The position numbers and the translations under genes are program-made. From contig CM038711.1 of the NCBI GenBank assembly GCA_021613375.1, forward strand, positions 15,462,576 to 15,526,575: DNA of 64,000 nucleotides, read 5' to 3'. The stretch comes from Megaleporinus macrocephalus. Its lineage: Eukaryota > Chordata > Actinopteri > Characiformes > Anostomidae. Of this stretch, positions 11,767 through 22,288 are shown one piece after another. Each line of letters opens with the position of its first letter. Position 1 is the stretch's first letter. The notes under the pieces were generated by a model. It made no database searches. It saw only the letters and a list, made by a program, of their open reading frames with translations, and was not told where the DNA came from.

Positions 11767-12020
11767 AAATGTAGGGACAGGACGACTGGTAGCAATTGAA
11801 GGAAAACCAGAAAAAGATGCAAATTTGAAACACATGAGGAGTGGAAACAAGGACAGACATGTGACCAAAACAGACACATGTGGCAATGACAGGACTACAT
11901 AAAAGACAACTTAAACAGACAGAACGAGACAGGGCGTGACATTAGGGGATGTTACTCAAAGTGCTAAAAAAACAGTCCTGGTAATTTTAAAGAATCTTCC
12001 TTACTTTTTCTTGCAACTGT

Positions 12021-12359
12021 TTTTACACAAGATTATGATACAGTTTGCTGTTATCAAGACTGGGTTTTGTCCAAGTAGAATGCTCTTCAAGTGAATTTTG
12101 ATTAAACTGCAATCTGGGATTTGTCTTTTGTTGTTTACATCAACCTGGTGGCACATAGCAACTGATTTCCCAAGATTGCAGCTTTTAGTTTCCAAATGCA
12201 AGTCCTCCACCACGCTGAGCCGAAACAGCCCAGCTCTGTTTACTAACCATACAAAATAAACAAATAATCCAGAGCTTCTAAGGCACCTCTTTTTATTGGC
12301 TGTTTGTTTTTATCATCCAAAGCTCTGTGTATATGTGAGGACAACAGCGCATTTTAAAC
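12021..12359. other. Non-coding DNA, no gene seen
   Basis: Nothing recognised. A 70-codon minus-strand open frame here has no domain and is taken as chance. Confidence 0.4.
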
Positions 12360-12760
12360 TCCTTACTCTGGCACCGGAGACATTTCAGTTCCCAGAGGCC
12401 CACACATTGTAGCTCCGAAATCCCTCATTGTGGCTATAAATGAAAACTAATCTCAAAGATTTGTTAATCATAGCACTAAGCAATATCATTTCTTTTCTGT
12501 AGACAAGCGCTCCTTGGCAGAGGCCCAGAGAGCAGAATGCCAGCATGTGGTTTTCCAACAGCTCAATTAAACGACAGGTTAGACAGGGACAATTTCCGAT
12601 TCACCAGTAGGATTGGTGCAGGTGCTGACAATTTATTCGAAGAGGATATTAAAATTAATAGCCAGTTCAAGTGACCTTCATAATCACTGTTTAATTTATT
12701 CTGCTGGCTAAGTTGCAGCCATTGTGTATACATGAACACAACTTTTTAAATATTGTTGCT
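12360..12760. other. Candidate conserved noncoding element
   Basis: A non-repetitive block with AACAGCTCAATTAAACGACA, GACAATTTATTCGAAGAGG and AAAATTAATAGCCAGTTC, between two transposon clusters. It lacks coding potential. It resembles enhancer-like DNA by composition only. Confidence 0.25.
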
Positions 12761-12900
12761 GATACAACAAAACTTTGTGAATCCATTTTTATAGCATTTT
12801 AAAACAGAAGCTGCCATTTACATTAATCCAAACATTTTATGATGACTGGGCTAATTCATGAATATCACTTGATGTCATAACAGAGCTGCCATATTAGAGC

Positions 12901-13492
12901 TACAGTCATGGCCAAAAGTTTCAAAAAAAAGTTTTACACCTCACCTTTTGTCAGATGTTGTTTATATGGTATAATGACGTACAATTATAAGCATGCCATA
13001 CATGTGTTAACTTTTTATTGACGAATACATACAGATTATGCAAATATATTAATATTTAAAGTGTTGACCTTTCTTCTTTAAGATTTCAGCTTCTGGGCAA
13101 AATCTTGAATGTTGGCAACCCATTCTTGCATAATCAGTGCTTGTAGTTGATCATACTTTCTGTGTTTTTGTTTGTCCACCCTGTTTTTAAGGAATTACCA
13201 CAAGTTCTCAATGGGTTTGAGATCTGGGGAGTTTCCTGGCCATGGACCCAAAATTTCAATCTTTTGTTCACCAAGCCATTTGGTTCTCACTTTTGCCTTG
13301 TGACATGGTGCTCCATCATGCTGGAAAAAGCATCGTTCATCTCCAAACTGCACCTGAATCGTCAGGAGAAGTTGCTCTTGGAGAATGTTTTGATACCATT
13401 CCTTATTCATGGCAGTGATCTTAGGCAAATAAAAGAAGTGGCTTCTTTGCTGCCCTTCTTGACACCAAGCCATCCTCAAAAGATTGGAGACT
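12901..13492 (-). mobile_element. Tc1-like deletion derivative (3' half plus end)
   Basis: The terminus TACAGTCATGGCCAAAAGTT at 12901 is the standard end of another fish Tc1 family. Coding sequence runs leftward towards it on the minus strand. A large internal deletion joins the AAKKPLL region directly to LPKITAMNKEWYQ, so the first catalytic Asp region is gone. The right terminus is absent; at about 13492 the sequence switches to a LINE fragment. The same family is present at 58354. Confidence 0.8.
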
Positions 13493-13593
13493 GGAAATAG
13501 GTCTATAGTTGGCAAGTTCATTTGGATCGAAATCAGGCTTTTTAAATTGATTTGGGTACATATGAAAGATTGAGGGACGGATTTAGGGCACAC
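13195..13593 (-). pseudogene. Chimeric open frame: LINE scrap plus Tc1 transposase C-terminal part
   Basis: A 132-codon open frame whose C-terminal two thirds is Tc1 transposase: ITAMNKEWYQN, then FFQHDGAPCHKAK with the second catalytic Asp (QHD), then ILGPWPGNSPDLKPIENLW with the third catalytic acidic residue (PIE). It stops straight after PIENLW, losing the usual C-terminal tail. The N-terminal third (about 13500-13593) translates LINE-derived DNA in a wrong frame, so it has no meaning as protein. The helix-turn-helix domain and first Asp are missing. It is a fossil, not a domesticated gene, as far as sequence shows. Confidence 0.75.
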
Positions 13594-13640
13594 TCACATT
13601 CTTTGATGCTATTTTTCCATTAAATTCGAAAACAATCTAA
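13493..13640 (-). mobile_element. LINE reverse transcriptase fragment
   Basis: One minus-strand frame reads FKKPDFDPNELANYRPISSL, the well-known start of the RT domain of fish CR1/L2-type LINEs (KKPxLDP...NYRPISNL). Only about 100-150 bases are present, cut at both ends, with the left side abutting the Tc1 derivative. Confidence 0.65.
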
Positions 13641-13689
13641 TTTTGATGTTTGTCATTTAAATTCCAGACTACAAGCCATTTGTTACATG

Positions 13690-14495
13690 CAGGGTTGAAA
13701 AAAACGGGAATTTTCAAAGTTGGAAAATTTACCATGGGAATAAATGTGAATTGACAGATAATTATGGGAATTAACAGGAATTATTGGGAACCAAATAGGA
13801 ATATTCAAAGCTAAATGTGAGAAACTTAGATATAGTTGGTAAAAAATACACTGAAGCATAATCTTGGCCAAAATAATTAGATATAATACGTAAACAGTTG
13901 AATAGCAAAGCTGCTCCTCTGTCCCAGGCACATGGCACAATACACACCCCCTGCATGCACTGTTCATTCCTCTGTCACATGTATAGCATATGTCCAGATG
14001 ATTTCTAGAAACCTGACACTCACCACTACTAAAACCATACATTTGGACCAAAGGACTACATAAAGTCAGGTAAGTTCTGATGAGGTTCAGATTTTTATTG
14101 AAACATTAAGGAGTTGCATTCTTTTGATAGTTTTTTTTTTTTAACAATTGTTTGATTTTGGTAAATTATAATTTTCACAGTATATTAATATAACATAGAA
14201 GCAAGAAAAGATTAAGCATTTATAAATCTGTGCTTGCAAATAACTATGTGACAGTTATTTTTTGTATTGTTATGTCTTCATGTCTGCTGTGGACAAAAAA
14301 AATGGTACATTGATGATAGTGTATAATATAGTACCTTTAAATTATCCAATATTTCCTATTATTTCCTATAAATTCCCAAAAAATCCCAAAGTTTCCAAAA
14401 TTTCCATGGAAAGTTCACATTTTGGAATATTTACAAAGTTCCTGTGGAAAGTTACTGGCAATTTACTAAAGATTTATTGGAAATTTTCCACCCTG
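13690..14495. mobile_element. hAT-like nonautonomous inverted-repeat element
   Basis: Left end CAGGGTTGAAAAAAACGGGA and right end GGAAATTTTCCACCCTG are inverted complements. Both arms are built of short GGGAATT / AATTCCC phrases (ATGGGAATTAACAGGAATTA at left, ATAAATTCCCAAAAAATCCC at right), a style seen in fish hAT-type MITEs. The middle (about 13830-14330) is unrelated AT-rich DNA. Exact 8-bp target duplications are not clear. Open frames inside have no transposase similarity. Confidence 0.65.
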
Positions 14496-15165
14496 TTATA
14501 CCATCGTTATACAATGGTGCTAGCTTTTTCCTTCTCACCATTTTTATCTTAATTGGTGCCACATTATTGAGTGATAATTGAAGAGTGGATTGCAGGATTT
14601 TAGTGTTTCATTCAAGATGTTTGAAGCCTAAAGGGGCAGGGATGTTTGATAAGTCTGGTAAACTATTTATAAGAGCATCTATGGTGGAGGTATTGTTTAT
14701 TCGCTTATGGCAATAGTGGGACGGTGCACAAATATTACAATCCATAACAACTAGAATTGTGTATCCGAATGTTCATGTTTACTTATTTTTATTTATAAAA
14801 TTAATGTACATAGTTAATATGTTAGCCCAAACACACCAGCTACATGCTAATAGGCTAGTTACAATGTTACCTCATATTCTCAGAAAAATTATAATGCATT
14901 ATGACACATATCAGGTATCATATCTCCATTTTTTTGGCGATTTTTAGTTTTCTATATAATTTAAACTCTACAATTGTCCTTTAAATTTTGCCAAAATTAC
15001 ATGATAAATGGACCAATACAAACTACTTTTAACTAAATATATTTCCATTATCTTACATTAAAAGTAAACAGCATTTTAGCCCTTGTTTATTATCATTTTG
15101 CTGTTGCTTCTCTTTGGACAGCAATGGTGTATATATACACAGATCATTGAGGAAACACTGTAAAT
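14496..15165. other. Non-coding AT-rich DNA, nothing recognised
   Basis: No gene or clear repeat seen before the fold-back MITE. Confidence 0.4.
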
Positions 15166-15167
15166 TC

Positions 15168-15634
15168 ACTGTCCACTCTTTTAAACACTAATATCTTGCT
15201 GGTCCACCTTGTAGATATAAAGTCAAAGATGATAGCTAATTTTGTGGTGCTTTGTTTGTGTTGGCCATCCTGTAGTCCTTCATCAGTGGTCACAGGACTA
15301 TTATACTGGATATTTTTGGTTTCTCAGTTCAGCAGTGACAATGATCCACTCATACCCGTACAACACATGCTAACACACCACCTCCACGTCAGGGTCACTG
15401 CAGTGCTGAGAATGATCTACCAACCATATTTGATCTGCTCTGTGGTGGTCCTGTGGGGGGCCTGGCCATTGATGAACAAGGGTAAAAGGGGGCTAACAAA
15501 GTAGGCAGAAAAACAAATGGACTAACTTTTGTAATTGTCGAACTACAAAAAAGATCAATATGATAAGTACAGCTGTTAAAATGGCCTGATATTGAGATAA
15601 CAAGGAGGTGGTTTAAATATTATGCGTAATGGGT
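15168..15634 (+). mobile_element. Fold-back MITE fragment (copy B, centre and right arm)
   Basis: Shares CTTGCTGGTCCACCTTGTA, CCTTCATCAGTGGTCACAG, GGTCACTGCAGTGCTGAGAA and GGTGGTCCTGTGG in the same order as copy C at 20 kb. The right end reads AGGTGGTTTAAATATTATGC then GTAATGGGTGTACACC, a decayed form of the terminal repeat. The left arm is missing. It is immediately followed by a Tc1-like element that begins with a similar terminus. Confidence 0.75.
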
Positions 15635-16500
15635 GTACACCAATAACCCAAAACAATATGACCATCTGCTTAATATGCTGTTGGTCCCCTGTTTGCCACC
15701 TGAATGTCTCATCTGGCAGTAAAATATTAGCAGCAGATCATTAAAGTTCTGTAACCACTGCAAATATGACTTGCTGCAGATTGAATCTAATGAATTTCTA
15801 TGCCAGGGCAATGTCGTAAACTCTTTGTCATGCACATCCTGCATCCTTTAGGTTGGTGGCATTGGGAAATTGATGCCCACATGAATGCCTTGACTCAGTG
15901 TTTCCCAGTAAAACATTGTCCAGAGAATCACAAGCCCCTCACTGATTTGTCTTCTTTATTACTTTCTCAAGTAAATGGCACATGTATCCAGCTGTTCACG
16001 GGATTCTTAAATGCCCATTCTAGGTGCTTTCTGGAAACAAGAGTTACGATGGGCATTCTGTCCAGTCTAAGGTTTGCAGCCCCCTGTACAGCACGGTCTG
16101 ATGAACTGTGTGTTGGACACATTCCTCCCTGACTATCATTAAAAAATTATTTTGTCATAGTAGTCTTCTGTTGGTTTGAAACAGATGGGATAGCCTTCAT
16201 TATTTTTGTGCTTAGATTAGCCATGGGTGCCCAACTCTCAGTGCCTTTTCAAACCACAGTCGAAAGGTACTCACCAAAGCTGACCAGTAACACCCCACAA
16301 ACTTCCTGTTTCAGCTGTGCTTTGACCCAGACGCCTGGCCATGAAAATTTGATCCATGTCAAAGTTGCTCAGGTCTTTAATGCCTGCCCACTTCCCCTGC
16401 ACCCAAGAGGTTGACTATGAGAACCGAGTGTTGGCTTATTATTTAATAAACCCCAGACCTTAACCACTGATATGATCAACAAAGGTGTCGAAATTATTCA
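15633..16500 (-). mobile_element. Heavily decayed Tc1-like transposon
   Basis: Begins GTGTACACCAATAACCCAAA followed by ACAATATGACCATCTGCTTA, the left end of a common fish Tc1-like element (ideal form TACACCGATCAGCCATAACA). Landmarks of its minus-strand transposase gene follow in order: AGCAGCAGATCATTAAAGTT, CACATGAATGCCTTG, TTTCCCAGTAAAACATTGTC, AATGCCCATTCTAGGTGCTT, and near the gene start TTGACCCAGACGCCTGGCCA and CAAAGTTGCTCAGGTCTTTA. Many stops and deletions; no usable open frame survives. Confidence 0.7.
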
Positions 16501-16690
16501 CATTCATTACTCAGGTAAAAGTATAGATACTAGGGTTTAAAAATATTTCTGTACAAGTTGAAGTATCAACTCAAGCTTTTTACTCCAATAAAAGTGTAAA
16601 AGTACTGCTTTCAAAACTCCTTAAAGTATAAAAGTAAAAGTAATGTAAGGGGAAAAAATACCATTAAGGACAAAAGCTTAGGCCGCACCA
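16501..16690 (+). mobile_element. End of a GTAAAAGTA-rich nonautonomous element
   Basis: Dense GTAAAAGTA / AGTAAAAGT phrases (CTCAGGTAAAAGTATAGATA, AGTGTAAAAGTACTGC, AAAAGTAAAAGTAATG) match a frequent fish DNA-transposon-derived repeat whose opposite end is seen, inverted, at 37930-38095. Confidence 0.5.
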
Positions 16691-19135
16691 CAGGGGTCTA
16701 TAGTGCACTAGCCCACCTCCCCAAAAACCCCATTCTTCTAAAAGCCATAATGACTATAATGTTATATCAAAATGTTAATGTTGATAAATTTGGGATGCGC
16801 TAGTCTTCCTGTTTCAGCCGCATATACACCCATTGAAAATGAATGTATTTTAGTACAATGTAAATATATTAAAGAAGCATATATGTGTACCACTGAGCAT
16901 CAACATGTGTTGCATGGAGCGAAAGATAAGATGACCAGTGGCCTATAAGTATTATTTACTCCTCAACCTCACTGTACAGATAATACAGCGTCAACAGAGT
17001 TTGTTCAGTAAATTCATCACACCACACAGCTTGACTCTGCTCTCTTCCTCTCTCTCTCTCTCTCTTCCTCTCTCTCTCTCTCTGCTGCTGCTGTATTTGT
17101 GTATTTAATGGGGTGATAGGCCATTTAGTTGTTTAATTGTCAAATAAACTAAAAACATTCATGATGGTGTATAAAGTAATTAGTATGATACCAAAGGAAT
17201 ATGTTCCAATAAAAACTGGTGAAAATGGACTATAAAGCTATCAGTGAACTGATACAGTTCAAAAGCTGTGAATGTCTGTAGAGGTTGCCATCTAATAATG
17301 TTAGCTAACATTCAGGGAGTCAGGGAATTTTTTATATAGACTTAATTAAACAATAACAAACTTTTCAGAGATCCTAAACTACTTGGATACAAATAAGCTA
17401 GGAAGCCTTATATAATCAAACAATAAAATGTGTGTAGTACAGTTTGCTAAAAGATGTGTTACAGGATCATACTGCGATCGATCCCACACTTTCTATGAAT
17501 CAGGTATACATATATAATGTATTTTAAGTATATTCATGAAGATCTATAAACATGTATAATGTATTAGAATGTAATGTTTGTCATGAGCCTCTGTAACAGT
17601 ACATAAATGTTTGTAATAACACACAACACTTAACACCGCAGTATAAAGTCCCGGGATTCAACGGAGACAAAGACTGAATCCAGAGCATGACACCTTAATA
17701 CAGCAAAAGCTTTTTTTGTTTAAAACTAATTTTAATTAATCTACCTCAATGCCATTTACTGGAAGGAAAGTGGATGCAAAACATAAATCATTTATAGCGC
17801 AGATAACATCACTTTACCTAAAGTCAGTACAGAGAACCCAGACAGGTTCATTAGGTGCTATATATACTTACGAAAGCATTCAAAGAGAAGATACTGGAAA
17901 ACAGAACTTCAAGCGAATGCTCTTTTATCAAACACAACAGCAGGAGGGAACTGCCATTCAGCTCTCATGGTAGACAATCCCCACAAACTACCTCACAGCC
18001 TGTCACAAAATAGATACATCACATGTACAGATCTCAGACTGAACCACAGCAACTTATTTACAGCTGCGGTGCCTCAAAAGGCCATGCAAGGGCCTATATA
18101 ATCACGCATGAAACACAAGAGAGCAGGTTAGCAGTATTGCATACTGACATTATAGTTGTGTTATATGTGGTCAGGTTCTGTCTCTGACCAATAACTGACA
18201 AATGCATGATGATGCAAAGTTATCCATATGTTCATCATTAGCTTTTGCATTAGTACGGGAGTATTGTTAGCTTTAGTAGACATATAGTCATTTAAGAAAC
18301 TATTAGCAATGAGCTAATAATATAATCAGTAGAATTTAATATTATATTTCATATTATTAAAAATAAACACACAAGAGCTAAGGAGGTACACAGGACAGTA
18401 TCTAAGCACACTAAAACAGCTGGACCAAAATATTCTTTTTATAAAAATATAAAAAAGAAGTGCATTACATTGCCTTCCTTTAAAGAATAGGCATTTGTTA
18501 GTAGCCTTAGTTAGCTATTACAACCTTTGAGTACCCAGTATATGGAAACTAAGCTGTAAAAATCACGTATGAAAACCACGTATTCAACCTGTTTAGCTCC
18601 ACCTACTCTTGTTTTGAAGTGATTTTTGATAAGGCCCAATGCAGAAAAGCTGATCAGAGCAGCAATCACATATCTTACACCAGTTTGGATGATTGTAACA
18701 TATAGATACCAGAGGTCAAAAATTTCATGAAAGGAAATTTTGTTACATTACTGTAGTTTCCTTAAAAGCCAACCAGAAGTGACCCCAAAATGACCCCAAT
18801 AGCACTGCCTTATTTACAAACACATACACATGTTCACAGTTCATCACCAATGTATTATTTTTTGCTGAATTTAATTATATTTATTCCAAAATGAATCATT
18901 ATGAATGCAATTTGCAGCACACTGCTTCTTCCCTCATTAACTCAGTCTTTCTGCTGACTGAAATTAAGGTGGGGGTGGTGGGGGGGACTGTTGGCTTAAT
19001 GCTTCCCTGCTGCAGCCTTGCTTCACTATTAATGGAATTCCGAAAAAAGGAAAGAAAGAAAAAGCATTTTGGGGAGCAGCAGTTGCCTGCGATGTAAGTG
19101 TTTATTTTCGTTTTGCCATTTTGCTTGGCTTTGGT
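16691..19135. other. Non-coding DNA, no gene seen; small simple repeats
   Basis: Includes a (TC)n run at about 17043-17083 and a G-rich patch GGTGGGGGTGGTGGGGGGG near 18969-18987. Short open frames (68-74 codons) show no domain or conserved motif. Confidence 0.45.
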
Positions 19136-19139
19136 TTCT

Positions 19140-19640
19140 CATGAAAGAGCTCGGATGTGGCAGTCAAACTGTCGACATCAGTGATATGTTAATTGTTAAT
19201 AATGTCCTCGTCCCAAACGGCATTTGAAGCGTTTCCTTCTCAACCATGTAATTAGTTGCATTGGAGTATAGCTGTAAAGCCAGATTAGGGGAAAGGCCTA
19301 AAATGTATTGATTGGGACTTTTTTCGGCTATATTTAATGAGTTAGCACTCATTTTAGTATTTCACATTCTGAGTTATCTATGAATTGCTGTTGCCATTTA
19401 ATTATTGTAGGCATAAAGTACCCTCTTAACGCTGGCAAAATGGCTGAGGAGTGCAGCACAAGGAGAAAGTGTAATCCCCACGTCTATATAATTGCTTAAT
19501 AGCTGCGGCCACATTTGCACATCCACAATAATTAAACATTTATTGTTGAATTTGATTTTCTAAGTTCTCTCTCATGAGGCTTTATGTAAATGGGAAAATG
19601 CTGGAAACTGCAGTGTATCAGCACTATAACACATTTACTG
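19140..19640. other. Candidate conserved noncoding element
   Basis: A repeat-free block with paired TAATTG/CAATTA cores (GATATGTTAATTGTTAATAA, CCATGTAATTAGTTGCATT, GCCATTTAATTATTGTAGGC, ACAATAATTAAACATTTATT). No coding potential. Possible enhancer on composition only. Confidence 0.3.
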
Positions 19641-19982
19641 GCAACTAGAAACACCTATCCTAGTTTGAGACTGTAGCTCATCTGTTGATGCAGTTTGTGG
19701 TTGCCCTGTTCTCATCCTTCTATTATTGGTTAGTTATAGACCAAAGCCACATTCGAGGGGCTCCGAATGCAAACTTGTGCTTTTTTGTCACATAGTGGTT
19801 AGTTTTTTGTAGCGCTAGTAATAATATTATTGCACCGTGTAGACTCCTAACTGTGACACTGCAATATGTAAACAGTTAATCGTGTAACAGTGTGCCAGTG
19901 GTCAGAAACTAGTAATGAATGTGATAGAGGCAGACTGTGCATGACAATAGATATGCAGTCTGTAACTGTAATCCTATTGGAC

Positions 19983-20757
19983 ATACACCAATGAGCCATA
20001 AAATTAAAACCACCCCCTTATATCTACACACATTGTCCATTTTTTCAGCTCCATTTACAAAAGATGTGCACTTGGTAGTTCTTCAGTTACTGAATGTAGC
20101 CCATCTGTTTCTCTGTTTTCTATACTTTGTTAACCCCTTTCATCCTGTTCTTAAATAATCAGAGGACCACCACAGAACAGGTGTTATAAGGGAGGTGGAT
20201 CATTCTCAGCACTGCAGTGACACTGGACTGGTGGTGGTGTGTTAGTGTGCGTTGTACTGGTATAAGTGAATAATACACAGCAGTGTCCACTCACTTCCCA
20301 CTCTATTAGACACACCTACCTTGCTGGTCCACCTTGTAATTGTAAGGTCAGAAATGATAGCACACTTATTGCTGCACAGTTTGTGTTGTCATCCTCTATT
20401 CCTTCTTCAGTGGTCACAGAATGCTGCCCACAGGACACTGTTGGCTGGATGTTGCTGGTTGATGGACTATTCTCAGTCCAGCAGTGACATTGAGGTGTTT
20501 AAAAACTCCAGCAACTGTAGTGTATCTGATCCACTCATACCAGTACAACATACACTACACAACAACACACCACCACCATGCCAATGTCACTGCAGTGCTG
20601 AGAATGACCCAACCCATCATTAAAGATCAGGGTGAAAAGGGATAAACAATGTATGCAGCAAACCAGATGCATAACAGTCTGTAATTATAGAACTCCAAAG
20701 TTTTGTAAATGAAGCTGATTCAATGGACAATGTTTGTAGATGAAGCAGAAAATGTGT
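19983..20757 (+). mobile_element. Fold-back MITE (copy C, both arms)
   Basis: The left arm (about 20025-20275) is the reverse complement of the right arm (about 20530-20745): CTCAGCACTGCAGTGACA at left against TGTCACTGCAGTGCTGAG at right, and GTACTGGTATAAGTG at left against CACTCATACCAGTAC at right. It starts TACACCAATGAGCCATAAAA then TTAAAACCACC. The 250-base centre holds CTTGCTGGTCCACCTTGTAA and TTCTTCAGTGGTCACAGAAT, shared with copy B. There is no coding capacity, so it must depend on another element's transposase. The open frames across it (73 and 100 codons) are shadows. Confidence 0.85.
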
Positions 20758-21845
20758 GTTTATTAGAACATTTCACAGAAAACTAACAGTGCAGTGTTTA
20801 TGTCCAACTATTGCCCAGGGCTGGGACAAATTTGCCCTGGCTTTTCTGGACCAGGCAGCCCACAACAATCAGTCACCATCCACCAGTACCCCTTAAATAG
20901 TGACCATGAGCAGTAGGTGATGGTCTCATTTTATGACAGCTTTACGATTATGTTATCTTATCTAATTATCATCGACATTAATTGAATTACCCATGACATC
21001 ATCATGACATTTCATACTCTCTACCTTTCTGTCCCTTTGACTAGTCTCTGTTCCTGTCCTTCCTTGTCACTCTCCTCTGCCTGGTAGTGGCCAGCCACCT
21101 CTCCTCCTTCTGTTTTTACCTGCTGTTGCTGTATAGTGTCAGTGCTATAGATTTTGATAATGCAACGAATGTGCATTACTTTTGCATGCGTGAAAACCAC
21201 CTTTTTTTGTCATGCAACTTCTCTGTACCCTTCTTGTGCTTTTGTTTCTCCATAGGACGTCTATCCACAGAGTCATGTCATCTAACAGAAGAAACTGAAA
21301 GTACAAAGGGGTGATTGGGCCAGTCAAGTAGCTGGATGCTGTCCCTGCTTTATGGTCCGTGTTTACAGTGAGAGGATAGCTGGAAACACATTGATTTTTT
21401 TCAATCTGAAGCAAGAGTGGAGCTCTCAAAGGTGTACGTTTTCAGTAATGTTTATCTGATGGGGACATATCTGGTTGTACATAAGATATATCAGTTTTGG
21501 AAAGTCATTATTTCACTTATTTTCACACTTGACTTAATGCAGGGAGTATTAAGTCAGTTACCACAGCTAGGCTGATGTTATGCAACTATATATTTCTGTA
21601 GAGCCACTTAATACAAGTGTTATACATAACCTAACAACTTGTTTGTTGGTGTCATTAACTGGTTGAATAGCTTTTTTTAATAAAATGATATTTTGGTGCT
21701 TGCTATGTTGTTTTTATTATTAATAATTGCTATGTTGACTGAAAAAATGAATAATTGAATACTGGACCTTGTAGTGTTTTTCCTTCCTCATGGTAGTAGA
21801 TTTTATTTCATTATTGTACACGAGATAATACAAATGTTCAGGCAC
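20758..21845. other. Non-coding DNA, no gene seen
   Basis: A phrase GGGCTGGGACAAATTTGCCC near 20819 is reminiscent of fish hAT ends but is too short to call. Two overlapping 75-94 codon open frames at 21087-21429 on opposite strands lack domains. Confidence 0.4.
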
Positions 21846-21850
21846 CCCTG

Positions 21851-22288
21851 TGTCACGCCCTGCCTGTTCTTGTCTGTCTGTTTACATCCTGTCATACCCA
21901 TGTGCTTCTGTTTACGTTCCTGGTTGTAGTCATGTGCTCCTGTTTATGTTTTGGTCATGTGCTCCTCTTGTTTCCGCCCCACACCTGCTCTGAATCTGTG
22001 TCCCCTCCTATTTCCAGGTGTTCTGGGTTTGTTGTCTTGTTATATACCCCGCTTGCTACCTATGTTTATCGGTCATTGTCTGTAATGTCCCCATGCCTGC
22101 CTGGTTGTGTTTCTGTGCCTGCCTGTTCTTTGTTTATTATACGTCAAACGTTTGGTTTGTTAGCTCCAGTGTGCTTTTGTATTTAGTTTCTGTTTTCCTT
22201 TATTATTAAAGTACATTTGCGTGTAAGTTTGCGTGTGTGTCCCCTGGCTCTCTGTCTGCCCTGCCACAATTTTGCCTCGTTCGTGACA
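21851..22288 (+). mobile_element. Ty3/gypsy-type LTR
   Basis: Starts TGTCACGCCCTGCCTGTTC and ends TCGTTCGTGACA, with TG...CA ends. Inside are a TATA-like TGTTATATACCCCGC (about 22038) and, near the 3' part, TTTATTATTAAAGTACATT, where a polyadenylation signal would sit. Related by its start to the LTRs at 10786-11941 and 29915-30204. Open frames of 94 and 63 codons inside it are not genes. Confidence 0.7.

Larger units (their letters stand above)
10786..11941 (-). mobile_element. Ty3/gypsy-type solo LTR, split by a Tc1 insertion
   Basis: Read on the minus strand it begins TGTCACGCCCTG at 11941 and ends CACAGCGTTACA at 10786, with TG...CA ends and the same TGTCACGCC start as the LTRs at 21851 and 29915. 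The flanks carry the direct repeat TTAGG at 10781-10785 and 11942-11946, a perfect 5-bp target duplication. The LTR proper is about 330 bases, in two parts (about 10786-10943 and 11767-11941), with a Tc1-like element between. No internal gag-pol sequence is present, so this is a recombined solo LTR. Confidence 0.8.
8956..12020 (+). mobile_element. Decayed Tc1-like element, host of a nested insertion
   Basis: The left terminus ACAGTTGCAAGAAAAATGTA (8956 on) is the inverted complement of the right terminus TTACTTTTTCTTGCAACTGT (12001-12020), the signature of the fish Tc1 family starting CAGTTGCAAGAAAAAGTA. The left part retains the leader CTTCTTCAAGAGCTAATTGG and a GGAAAAAGCTGGAAAAGG stretch from the early transposase gene. 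About 9480-10160 looks like unrelated AT-rich filler. Transposase sequence resumes near 10165 and is broken again at 10786 by an LTR insertion. The right end resumes at 11942. Full span is about 3.07 kb, whereas such elements are normally about 1.6 kb; the excess is the insertions. Confidence 0.8.

Noticed and set aside
20815..20940. Possible hAT end (GGGCTGGGACAAATTTGCCC)
   Set aside because: Too short and no inverted partner found.
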